11,271 nt of DNA. Origin: Larix sibirica (lineage: Eukaryota; Streptophyta; Pinopsida; Pinales; Pinaceae). The notes beneath the pieces are model-generated. The model was not told the DNA's origin, ran no database searches, and was given only the letters and a program-made list of their open reading frames with translations. Positions 1-8,321 of the stretch are shown here, one piece after another; position 1 is the stretch's first letter; every line of letters begins with the position of its first letter. The translations under genes were made by a program, and so were the position numbers. The DNA lies in contig NWUY0300002339.1 of assembly GCA_004151065.3 (NCBI GenBank), positions 130,418 to 141,688 of the forward strand, read 5' to 3'.

Positions 1-436
1 AAAATTATGGATCCTTAAAATTTTCCCTAAACATAATGGTGATGTAAAATGACAATAAAAGAATAAAATGGCGAAATAAAGTGGTTGAAAGTGGTAAATT
101 AAATGACAAAAATCATGACATATCTGAGACCCGACACTAGCCACTCCACATAGTAGTTATGACCTCCAAAACCAAACCTCCACTTATTAATATTATGCCC
201 CTTCAACCGCTAATAAATTCTCTACCTTTATATATTATACTAACTTTTATCACTACCATGGTATAAATGAAGATATTACTATCAAACAAACTTTGTTATT
301 TATCTGAAGAAAAATCTCTATCGTACATACCCATCTTACTTTCAAAACCCCACCAATAAAGACAACATTCCCCTTATATCAACTTCCTCTAAACTCCTCC
401 ATTAGTTGAATCCACTTCTATTCAAAATGACCTAGT
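1..436. other. AT-rich stretch, no feature recognised
   Basis: No reading frame here resembles a known protein, and no repeat or RNA gene stands out. The + strand is poor in G, like the adjoining pararetroviral relic, so this may be a more decayed upstream part (protease or coat region) of the same element, but no motif supports that. Confidence 0.4.
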
Positions 437-1903
437 TAAGCAGATTTCTACTTACTATAACACCATTTCCCTTGCTAAAGAAACTCACAAGGCCTCCTAT
501 TATCTTTAAAATAATTAATAATTGTTGTAGTCTCAATCCTCAATAAATTTGGTCCAAATCTATGCATGAGTAGTGCATTGAAATTTTCCATAACACTTAT
601 GCTTATGAAAAACCTAGAATTGTTTCCCATAAAGATAGACCTAACATGGAAGCTAAAATAGCTACTCTCATAATCCTCAAGCTTATTGAACATGTTGTTT
701 CTCCCTACCGTTGTCCTACATCTGTGGTTAACAAACACTCCAAATAGAAATGAGTAAAGAAACACCTTGTTATTGAATATTCTCCTCTTAACAAGATTAC
801 ACTCCCATTTCACTATCTAAACCCTCATAAAGGTCAACTTCTCCTACATGTTGCCCACAACAAAATATATTCTAAGTTTTATTGTAAATCTAGTTTCTAC
901 CAACTATTTACTTATCTAGATGATATCCCTAAACAACATTATTATGTGTTCCTCAAGGATAACACCAATTTCTAGTCATGCCATTTGGTCTCACGAATGC
1001 CTAGTTACTTCAAATAATGGACGGACCCCATGTTTCATCCATTTTACGATTTAATTGTTGTCTAATTGATGATATCTTCGTGTTCAATGCCTCCACTGAA
1101 GAGCATGAGATTCATCTTCAATTTTTTCATGATCTAGTGTTCAAACATGGTATTGTTCTCCTCGAGGATAAACCTATTTCTTTCACTCCAGAAATTGAAT
1201 TTCTAGGTATGGAAATTAATAATTGTACAATCACTCCATAGTTGCATGTTCTTACACATTCCTCCCAATTTCCTTATAAAATTTTGGACACCAAGAAACT
1301 CCAATGATTTCTTGGCCATGTTAATTATCTTTCTCCCTTCCTAAAGAATTTGAGCAAGTACAAGCATATCTTGTCTGCCCAACTTGAGAAAAATCCTCAA
1401 CCATGGATAGAACAACATACAATATCTAGCATAAGGTAATATAGAATAAGGTATGAAGAAACTATGCCAACTATTGCCTCTACATTCTTACTTATTATCT
1501 ACATGGATGCCTTAGACTCCTATTGGGAGTCGCCCTTCTTGAACAACAAAGTGATGGTACATAGCAAGTAGTTCAGTGTGTTAATGGTGCATTTGATGGA
1601 ACTCAACTAAAATATGATTCAACTAAGAAAGAGATCCTTGCAGTAGTCAAAGCAATTAAACTGTTTCAAGTTTATGTCTTACTAGTCATCTTTGTTATTA
1701 TATCTGATTATACAAATTTTAAAGGATTTATGCCACACAATATTGATTGCAATATTGCACAAGGATAATTATTTTGATGGCAACATAAACTGGCCCAATA
1801 TGACTTCATAGAAGAACACATTATAGGCACATATAATTGTCTCACTAATGCCCTCACTCAAGAACTCTTTAAAAAACAATTGCATGCAATTAGAAGCTTG
1901 TAG
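437..1903 (+). pseudogene. Endogenous caulimovirid polymerase relic: reverse transcriptase plus RNase H
   Basis: In the living virus this protein copies pregenomic RNA into DNA. Similarity becomes clear from about 530. The RT runs in one frame to about 945 (palm block SKFYCKSSFYQL from 871), shifts, and continues with MPFGLTNA (978-1001), the active-site LIDD (Asp codons 1068-1073), EIEFLGMEI, and the thumb/connection block FLGHVNYLSPF near 1308-1340. Another shift before about 1585 leads into RNase H, with the first catalytic Asp in MDA (1503-1511), then KKEILAVVKAI and KLAQYDF, ending at TAG 1901-1903. In-frame stops include 745, 751, 960, 1002, 1239 and 1305. The YIDD box reads LIDD. The RT signature, the RNase H style and the absence of an integrase favour Caulimoviridae over Ty3/gypsy. 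It is non-functional. Confidence 0.8.
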
Positions 1904-2233
1904 CAACAATTCTCCCTCTCCTTCTCCTTTTATTATTGAAATGGTCTAGTTTGTTATATGAAATCATTAGTGTTTCCTAATGTTATCTAAAATTATTATG
2001 ATAACTTAATCCAACTAATATTTGGTATAAGTCACATGGATTACTATGTAGGTTGAAGCCTTCTATGAGAATCACTACTCTCACATAATCCATTTGGACC
2101 AACATTTTTATGAACTTCAAGTTTTTTATGTGACATCACCTTGACAGAGTATTGTGACATCAATTAGTTGATGTTTTCTAGTAAAATTTTCTACAATTGG
2201 ATTGTGGTTTTATTCTTATATAACTCCTTCACC
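1904..2233 (+). other. Non-coding tail after the caulimovirid polymerase
   Basis: No long frame is present and no integrase-like motif (HHCC or DDE) can be read in any + frame, which is relevant because a Ty3/gypsy element would have one here. The 10-mer TGTGACATCA occurs twice, at 2129-2138 and 2153-2162. Confidence 0.45.
2129..2162 (+). repeat. Pair of 10-bp direct repeats, TGTGACATCA
   Basis: Two exact copies start at 2129 and 2153, 24 bp apart, about 470 bp ahead of the TATA box at 2628. The TGACATCA core is loosely like bZIP-type promoter elements, but the distance is large and no function is claimed. Confidence 0.4.
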
Positions 2234-2632
2234 ATGGTAATATCTTCTTATCCACCAGATCGCAAGAGTAGAACTTTGTCTTCCATCTATGAATCTTAAT
2301 TACAAGAAGTAAATCTAGCTATGAATGCCTTATAGATCAAACCAATGTCAATAGTTATAGGTTGTTGCTATAGAAAAATCAATTATGACAATGACTTTTG
2401 CAACATCTTTCCAAATCTCAAGATCCATACTACAAATCTTGATTTTGACATGTTCTCCCATCTCCTAGAAGACATATATATCTCAAGGATGATGAGGATG
2501 AACCTAATATCAAATATATATTTGATTATTTTTCTCTTTGGAACCTTGATTAATGCAACTAGTACAATTAGAGCAATGCAATGGAAGCATAGTGGACCCC
2601 ACTATACTTTATGTCATATATTTACTTTATAA
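2234..2632 (+). pseudogene. Broken small reading frame downstream of the caulimovirid polymerase
   Basis: From ATG 2234 one frame runs to the stop at 2630-2632 with only two internal stops, TAA 2297-2299 and TAG 2333-2335, giving about 132 codons. The part after the second stop is open for 95 codons from ATG 2345. The product would be rich in Ile, Asn and Asp, with a hydrophobic stretch near its end (IYLIIFLFGTLI). I do not recognise a family. Its place after RT-RNase H and directly before a TATA box matches the 3'-terminal accessory frame that several caulimovirid genera carry. That assignment rests on position only. It could also be a chance opening in AT-rich DNA. Confidence 0.35.
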
Positions 2633-2635
2633 ATA
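2628..2635 (+). promoter_or_regulatory. TATA box, candidate pregenomic-RNA promoter of the caulimovirid
   Basis: TATAAATA overlaps the stop of the preceding frame, the place where caulimovirids put the promoter for the terminally redundant pregenomic RNA. Transcription would start near 2660. A polyadenylation-type hexamer follows at 2910. The assignment is inferred from order; isolated TATA-like words are common in AT-rich sequence. Confidence 0.4.
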
Positions 2636-2639
2636 ATGG

Positions 2640-3177
2640 AAATTCACTATTTGAGATTGTGTGCTTGTTATGTAAGTATTTAGATCATTTACTTGTTAGG
2701 TAAGGAATAATTAGACACTGTAGTAGGACCATGATTCATTGCATTAGTTTATGGCATCAAAACATCTTCTAGCATAATATCAGATACTATTGAAGAGGTT
2801 CTTTTGTTCATTGTAAGGAAAAATGTTCCTAGAGTTTTCTTAAAGTTTTAGTTACCTTATATGGAAGCTTTAAGATTGTGTAAGAAGTTCTAGATCAATT
2901 CAAGATCCTAATAAAGCCATCATTTATATATATCTCTCTAAGTATATTTGTATGTTAAGTTGATTTAATGTTTGTGAGTTAAATAGTGATAATATGAGCA
3001 TGTTAATGAGGTATTCACAACCCTCACATATTCTAATGATGCTTCCTTATATACAACATGTCCAGTCAATAATGATCCTAAGATCAACATACTGACATCA
3101 TACACATGCAAATGTAGCCACTGGACAACATTACCTCACACATTCATATAGCATACAAGTGATCAAACAAATTATGG
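2640..3177. other. Non-coding stretch, possible viral leader and start of an LTR
   Basis: All frames are closed by frequent stops. The left part could be the pregenomic RNA leader of the caulimovirid. The right part may hold the 5' edge of an LTR that ends near 3590: TGTTA words at 2953 and 3001 would pair with TAACA at 3586-3590, but neither can be confirmed without the second LTR. Confidence 0.35.
2910..2915 (+). promoter_or_regulatory. AATAAA hexamer, possible polyadenylation signal
   Basis: AATAAA lies about 250 nt after the expected start of transcription from the 2628 TATA box. Caulimovirids place their polyadenylation signal shortly after the start site so that it is bypassed once and used on the second pass. 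The spacing is plausible, but the motif is short and could be chance. Confidence 0.25.
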
Positions 3178-3290
3178 GTGAGTATGTTATTGGAGGATCC
3201 CTAGTCAACTAGTCATTGAGTATGCTATTGGAGGAACCGATTTGACTAGTTAGTGAGTATGCTATTGGAGAAGACTGGTTGACTAGTCCA
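3178..3290 (+). repeat. Three-unit tandem repeat, unit about 38 bp
   Basis: Units start at 3178, 3216 and 3253. Each opens with gtgagtatgctattggag (small changes) and closes with a copy of the palindromic hexamer ACTAGT. The middle of each unit has diverged. Its place 160-270 bp ahead of the TATA box at 3447 would suit a U3 enhancer repeat if this is an LTR. A small inverted repeat follows (GTTGGT 3342-3347 and ACCAAC 3354-3359). Confidence 0.8.
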
Positions 3291-3446
3291 CTAATCCAAA
3301 TGATTGACTAATGTAATAGATTAAGTAAACTAAGTAGTTAGGTTGGTCAACAAACCAACGTAATTATGGTGATTACAACTACCTATTTGAATGTAATGTA
3401 TAAATATGATGGATTTGAGATTTATAAGGTTGGATTGTCATAACCA

Positions 3447-3456
3447 TATATAAATA
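3447..3456 (+). promoter_or_regulatory. TATA box of a candidate LTR ending near 3590
   Basis: TATATAAATA in the context ccatatataaatac is a strong plant TATA match. Transcription would start near 3485. About 135 bp on, TAACA at 3586-3590 is followed by TTGGTTATG, which weakly resembles the initiator-Met tRNA primer site of plant retroelements. A decayed frame leading to a gypsy gag core begins soon after. Together this suggests the 5' LTR of the Ty3/gypsy relic, but the LTR start is not fixed and the primer-site match is poor. Confidence 0.35.
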
Positions 3457-3650
3457 CTACATGTTGTTAGCTCCATAATTACTCTCTTTATCCTCCTTCA
3501 ATGTATGCATGATTGTATATTACATTGTTGTATATTGTATGATTGCAGTACTAGTAATTGTTATATTGTATAATTCCTTAGATTATAACATTGGTTATGT
3601 TACTGATATTATAGATGTTAAGCGGGGAATAGTGGTGCCAAAGAAAATTG

Positions 3651-5079
3651 GAGAATTTCTTGAAGAATTGCGCCCAAAGAAACAAATTGGCACTTGCACA
3701 AGCCAATGTGCAATTCTTCACAGAGACTCACTACATGTTTTTGGAAGCCATATCAATAGATATTAAGAAGTCCATAGACAAAATTTTACATGAGCCAACT
3801 AATTGACGACAATAAATTGTTTTCCAAACTTATCAACATGGGGTTCATGGATTTGTATGAGTTGGTCAAACAAATTATTGAATATTTTTGTGAGAAACAA
3901 TTGATTGAAGAAATAAAATCCTTGGATGATGTTAAAACAATGTTTTGCGATGATATCCATATTTTCCTCTACACAATACCCACATAGTTGCACAAGTTTT
4001 TTATAAACAAGGGTGTTAAACATATAGTTGAAGAAAGACCTCCCTTGGGCACACTTATATGTACCATTTGGAAGAAAAAGTAGAAATAATGGGAGTACTT
4101 CTTGTGCAAATGAACATGATTTCATTGATCACCATCATCAACCAAGAGTAAACTTGGGGTTGACGATGGGAGGCATAGTTTCTCATTAGATGCCTCGAAG
4201 AAAAAGAAAATCCTAATCAACTCATACTGAAGTATAAGTAGATCAAGAGAGGGTGATCGCATGCCAAACAAAGGATGAAAACAAGCATCAACCAAGAGTT
4301 AATGAGAATATACCTTGTATGAAAAGATAAAGAAAATAACCACAAGAAGAGTGCAACAATGTAAGCCATCGATCAACTTGCGAATACTGAATGAGATAAG
4401 AGGTAAAACAGGAGAGCTAAAATATGTGATGTTGCAGACCCTCATTGATCTTAAAGATAATAAAATTGAGGAGAGTGATGAGTTAATGGATAACTAACAT
4501 TATTCATGCCAAGAAAAGGAGATTGGATGTAGAAGAGGAAGCAACCTCAATGGTTCCTAATTTGGATGGGAATCTACAATTGGTGAAGATAGGCTTGAGA
4601 GCCCTACAACTATTATAATTGAATTCAAGTATGGAGATTGCATATCCAACGATTGAGACTCAATATTAATGAAATCCCATCGTATCGCTTACATGTTGAA
4701 ATTAGATTGGCATCAATTTGGATTCAACTAAATGATGAAGGAAAATTCATAGATAGGATTTGATCCAAATGTTGCAAAGATAGGTGGATAAATATTACAT
4801 CTAAAGAATGAAAAACCAACTTGCTTATATGCATTGAGGATCTCATGGAAGCACCACCCCTTTTGAATTTATGTATTAAATATGTTCAAACACCACCTCT
4901 TGAAGTGTGTGATGAAGAGGCACAACTTAGAGAAAACTAGTGTGATCAAGTACAAAGATCAAAACTGTGAGATAGAAGAAGTTGACTAAGAAATAAGTGG
5001 TTAATAAGCACCAAACAATGACATTAGAAATCAATGGAAAACATCATTTGAGACTTTATATCAACCAGAAGCTAATAAA
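3651..5079 (+). pseudogene. Decayed reading frame leading into the gypsy gag core, family not recognised
   Basis: Coding-like sequence starts in one frame (3651-3806), shifts by overlap into a second (from 3790) and then stays mostly in that frame, the same one in which the gag core begins at 5080. Open pieces are 3790-3987, 3988-4083, about 4141-4230 and 4315-4497, separated by single stops (TAG 3985 and 4081, TGA and TAA later). Between about 4800 and 4960 a neighbouring frame reads better, so another small indel is likely. The product would be charged: a Leu/Ile/Lys-rich start, a Ser/Lys-rich middle (DASKKKKI) and a helix-prone LNEIRGKTGELK part. It is either an unusually long gag N-terminus or a separate upstream frame. 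I can name no domain. A 14-bp repeat lies inside. Confidence 0.45.
4136..4299 (+). repeat. 14-bp direct repeat 150 bp apart
   Basis: catcaaccaagagt occurs exactly at 4136-4149 and 4286-4299. Both copies lie in the same reading frame and would encode the same short peptide (STKS), so this may be a trace of an old internal duplication in the Ser/Lys-rich part of the decayed frame. Confidence 0.5.
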
Positions 5080-5631
5080 CCACTTACACCACCACCTCCA
5101 TAGTTGGGTCTATTAAATTCAATAAACATGTCATGCAACAATATTGTTAAGGTCCATATATGTAAAGGCGATGAAGACCTAGAAAGGAATTGGTTTATAT
5201 ATGAAAAATGGATTTGGACGCCATGGATGTGATACATGAAACCAAACGAATGACATAGTTTTAAAGGGAACTTAGAAAAAGAGCATTGACATGGTTTATG
5301 AATTTCACTGAGAATAAAAAACATAATAAGGAATAAATCCAAATAAACTTTTTGACATTCGTCAAAACCTAAGACGTCAAACACTTCCAACACATAGATT
5401 GAAATAAATTAAGTAATTACCAGAAGAATCCATTAGGGATTACAACAAAAGGTTTAAAGATCTATTGATCTAGATGACCTGTACAATCGATAATGAGATA
5501 CTTGTACAATGGTTCATTGTTAGTCTAATTTAAATAATCAGGGCACCATTAATTATGCATGAAATCAAAATGTGTGAAGAGGTTCTATGAAAATCATAAT
5601 AGATAAAGTTGAATGATGATGGGGTAACTTT
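5080..5631 (+). pseudogene. Ty3/gypsy-type gag core (retrotransposon gag domain), truncated
   Basis: Gag forms the particle in which a retrotransposon is reverse transcribed. The domain is readable across three frames. The first holds a Pro run, then CKGDEDLERNWFIYEKWIW from 5161. After a shift near 5230-5270 comes RKRALTWFMNFTENKK from 5274. After a second shift near 5395-5415 comes LPEESIRDYNKRFKDLL from 5417, followed by EILVQWFI, IRAPL and MCEEVL. The order of the W-F, ALTWFMNF, ES-RDYNKRFKDLL and LVQWFI blocks is that of plant Ty3/gypsy gag. In-frame stops include 5101, 5221 and 5476. The nucleocapsid knuckle, protease and pol that should follow are absent because the sequence breaks off at the inserted LTR at 5632. 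It is non-functional. Confidence 0.75.
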
Positions 5632-5645
5632 TGTTGGAACACATA

Positions 5646-5678
5646 ATGATACTGAGAGGGGGTGTGAATCAGTATCAT
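5646..5678 (-). repeat. 10-bp inverted repeat at the LTR terminus
   Basis: ATGATACTGA (5646-5655) and its exact reverse complement TCAGTATCAT (5669-5678) flank a 13-nt loop that carries a run of five G on the + strand. It lies only 14 bp inside the LTR end, so it would sit in U5 next to the integration terminus. From memory, versions of the tgagaggggg-tgaatca word are frequent in plant retroelement ends. Confidence 0.8.
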
Positions 5679-5844
5679 GCACTATTTTTTCTCTTTTCAT
5701 TTTATTAACACTTCATCAAACTTAATCAATCATTTATAAGAGATTATCATCAACATGTATGCAATCATAAATCATCAACAAGAGTAGACACAAAATATAT
5801 ATGGAAAACTCAATATCATGTATTGATAAAAGCCATAAAAGATT

Positions 5845-6040
5845 ACATCAAATGATGGAGACTACAATCTCTAAATGCATCAGCTGCAACTGATGGGAGG
5901 CTCCGACCTACTTGTTTCTTTAGCTCCAATTGAAGGGATGATACAACACCCCAATTCTCCAGCTACAACTGGAAGGAGGCTACAACCCCTTGATGTTTTA
6001 TCAGCTATGAGTGATAGGATGCCTCAACACCCTTTAGAAT
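5845..6040 (-). repeat. Degenerate tandem repeat, about 40-bp unit, five copies
   Basis: Units start near 5845, 5881, 5921, 5960 and 6002. The shared + strand pattern is cagctacaactg, then ggaaggaggctac, then aaccccctt, with about 60-75% identity between neighbours by eye. The fifth, leftmost copy is the weakest. On the element's own strand the array lies about 915-1,110 nt after the expected transcription start, so it is in the transcribed R/U5 part, not in the U3 enhancer. Confidence 0.75.
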
Positions 6041-6164
6041 AACTTCCTCCAAGTAGTATGACAAGGTCCTCCTCGTCCTCTTCCACAAACTCAATCTTCA
6101 CCGAACTTTTATACAGACAGCTTCTTACTTCTCTTCCTTCACAAGCAAACGCTATTTAGGACAG

Positions 6165-6337
6165 TCCTCAAATCTGCCTTTACTCTTTCTATTCTTGCAC
6201 TATCTTACACAATCAATGTCACTTCAATTGCCCTCAGTCTGAACCCTGTCAAACTGCCTTGATTACTCTATAGATATGAACTCTTGTTATCCTACAAATA
6301 GTCCTTAGCACTACTCAGAACCTTTCCTCAAATCTGC
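6165..6337. repeat. 13-bp direct repeat inside the LTR
   Basis: tcctcaaatctgc is exact at 6165-6177 and 6325-6337, 160 bp apart, with a looser relative (cttcagatctgc) near 6905. The flanks do not align well, so these may be remains of an older internal duplication or simply the family's recurrent word. Confidence 0.5.
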
Positions 6338-6982
6338 TTACTTGTACAACCACAAGTTGCCTTCTCTACACCTTGAAACCCATCTCATACAAGATAGTCT
6401 TCACCAAAAGTTGTTCCAGTTCTACTCCAAGTCACAATAAAAACTCAGCCAAAAGGGCTAGCCAACTTGACCTTAGGAATGCTCAACAATGTTCCTTCAA
6501 CTCTGCCCTCAACACAACTCTATATATCCAGCCTTGAGGATGCTTGCACAATCCCAAACAATGTATACTTTTGCTCACCGAGAAGATCTGTTTATGTGCC
6601 TCGTTGTAACCTAAGAAGTCTTCCAACAAAGTCTTATACTCAGCCCAGACTTAGAGTAGACTTCATCCAGCCTTAGGTTACCTAAATAGACAGTCTTTGA
6701 CTCTTTAGGACTGCCATACTTCAGTCCTCTTGCCTCAGTCCGAAACTTAGACTTTCAGCCCAAACACGGTCACATACATAGAGTAATACATAAGCTAATA
6801 TCCAATCAAGTTGAAGTCAAGCAAGCGGTACTAATTGAACTTACTTGTTACCAAAAATGACCTCAAATCATCCTTGATTTGAATTCTTCATCTCTCAATT
6901 TCCTCCTTCAGATCTGCTACTTCGCTACCTCAGTCCATCTCAGAGCTCACATCCACTTCTCAAATGAGGACGTTTTTCCTCT

Positions 6983-6990
6983 TATTTATA
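6983..6990 (-). promoter_or_regulatory. TATA box of the minus-strand LTR
   Basis: TATAAATA on the minus strand, in the context atgtataaataagagg, lies 336 bp from the LTR start. Transcription would begin near 6955. This gives a U3 of about 370 bp and a very long R/U5 of about 1.3 kb. A CACGTT word (G-box-like) sits about 75 bp upstream. Confidence 0.6.
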
Positions 6991-7325
6991 CATTTCTTCC
7001 TCCTCCAACTAGGCCAACCTATGTGCCTTTTCAAATTATAAACATAGCCTTTCAAATCAACGTGTCCTTTCCTTTTAGGGACAACTCCTTAATGAACAAT
7101 TGTGACTCTTCAAAACATCATGTCTTTTGGATTGTGTCTCTTCAACAGTGCCAACTTGTAGTCCAATTCAAGAATTCTTTTACAACTATAAGAAGGGTCT
7201 TTTTAGGACTCTTTGACTTCCTTCAAATTTGATCTTGGGTTCACCAAGCTCCACACACTTGTCCTCAATGATGACCCCAACATCAACAACAACACATACC
7301 AACTTTGAGATCACAATGCTCAACA

Positions 7326-8004
7326 ATCCCATTGATGGCAACATCTTAGTAAAACATAAGGCCTGTCATCATTGGACTAGTTCTCCATCATCAAATTTGA
7401 ATCACATATGCTTCCATCATGTTTTATCATGTGCTCCCTTGAGCTTCCAGCATGTTTTACTAGCTTTTCTATCCCCCTTTGACATCAATGGCAAAGGCTA
7501 CTAGGCTTCTGTCCATCATCATGGATCACTTTATCATTTGTTGCTAGAGGAATTCACTTCTATCTTCTATAGGAGTCTTTTCTCTCTGTCAAGCAATGTC
7601 AAAGACCTTTTCTATTGCTCCCCATGTCACGAGCATTCTTGGTTGTTTCATGAATCAACAGTGACTTGACCTTTACCCCCTTTCAAGTATCTCAAGAGAC
7701 TTTGGTTTATCGATGTATTACTGCAAACAAAGGTTCTTTCAATCCTTCAAAATATTTCTATCCAACTTCCATCACAAAGAAATGTCAATGACTGTTGCTA
7801 TATCTTGAATATGTCATTGTTGCACATTGTCATCAAGGGCTGGATGTAGAATCTGTTACTATACTTCTTCACTTCTGGATGCTTTCCAAACCTTCCAACA
7901 CTCCAGGATTCTATTCACTGGTTTCTTCCTGAGGTTCATGGTCTGTCATTCTGAGTTTTCATTATTCTGTCATGGACCGTAATATGGAACCAGCTCCCCC
8001 TGAG
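7326..8004 (-). promoter_or_regulatory. Multiple polypurine tracts ahead of the 3' LTR
   Basis: Polypurine tracts prime plus-strand DNA synthesis in retroelements. On the minus strand this stretch carries CTCAGGGGGAGCTG (8004-7991), GAAAGGGGGTAAAGG (7684-7670), CATGGGGAGCAATAGAAAAGG (7627-7607), AAAGGGGGATAGAAAAG (7480-7464), CTCAAGGGAGC (7443-7433) and a worn CAATGGGAT at the LTR edge (7334-7326). The 7480 copy is preceded by TTTGCCATTGATGTC, the usual context in plant copia elements. Repeated tracts between pol and the 3' LTR are a published hallmark of Sireviruses. Only the tract next to the LTR should have served as the primer. No open frame on either strand here looks genuine. Confidence 0.65.
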
Positions 8005-8321
8005 CTTAAGCTCGGTCACTTGCTACTTCAATCTGATCACAATCTTTTGAAGATTATGGGGCTGACTGTATTCATTGTTCCGACTATAAATGCATTTGCA
8101 AATTTGCAATTACCTCTCTTGAGTATTCTTGAGTGTGAAGTGTTCAACCAACCCTGTCATGAATCATATTCAGGCCTTGTCTGGGCTGCACCAAAAATTT
8201 CAAGCCTGGAACTGTTCTTATTGAGTTTCTACTCTGATTGCTGGTCAGTCCTCATTCATTGTCATATTGGTGGGGATCAGTTTAACAACTTTCCCAAAAC
8301 ATTTCTAACATTCTTCCATAT

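Larger units (their letters stand above)
5632..7325 (-). mobile_element. 3' LTR of a Sirevirus-like Ty1/copia retrotransposon (1,694 bp)
   Basis: On the minus strand the LTR starts TGTTGAGC at 7325 and ends TTCCAACA at 5632, so the + strand reads TGTTG...CAACA, the canonical short inverted ends. The base run just outside the 7325 end (minus CAATGGGAT) is a worn polypurine tract, and more purine tracts follow further right. The left edge coincides with the abrupt end of the gypsy gag core, as expected for an insertion. A TATA box, a terminal hairpin and a tandem repeat lie inside. The partner LTR should lie beyond 11271. The ends are inferred from one copy. The + strand is pyrimidine-rich, so the transcribed strand is purine-rich. 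Short frames on the + strand inside this LTR are not coding. Confidence 0.7.

Noticed and set aside
475-813. Minus-strand open frame of 112 codons
   Set aside because: It lies antisense to the recognisable caulimovirid RT and shows no motif of its own.
2752-2763. TGGCATCAAAAC as an initiator-Met tRNA primer-binding site
   Set aside because: It matches the plant site at 9 of 12 bases, but it lies before the AATAAA at 2910, inside the presumed R region, which is the wrong order for a caulimovirid leader.
3178-3290. CRISPR-like array
   Set aside because: There are only three diverged head-to-tail units with no unique spacers, in a plant retroelement setting.
3799-4125. Minus-strand open frame of 108 codons
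   Set aside because: It is the antisense shadow of the + strand decayed frame that leads into the gag core.
5061-5393. Minus-strand open frame of 110 codons
   Set aside because: It lies exactly opposite the gypsy gag core, which has clear conserved blocks on the + strand.
6467-7504. Three + strand open frames (6467-6676, 6879-7232, 7229-7504)
   Set aside because: They fall antisense within the minus-strand LTR and the polypurine-tract stretch. Their composition (Ser, Pro, Leu, Phe) just reflects the pyrimidine-rich strand.
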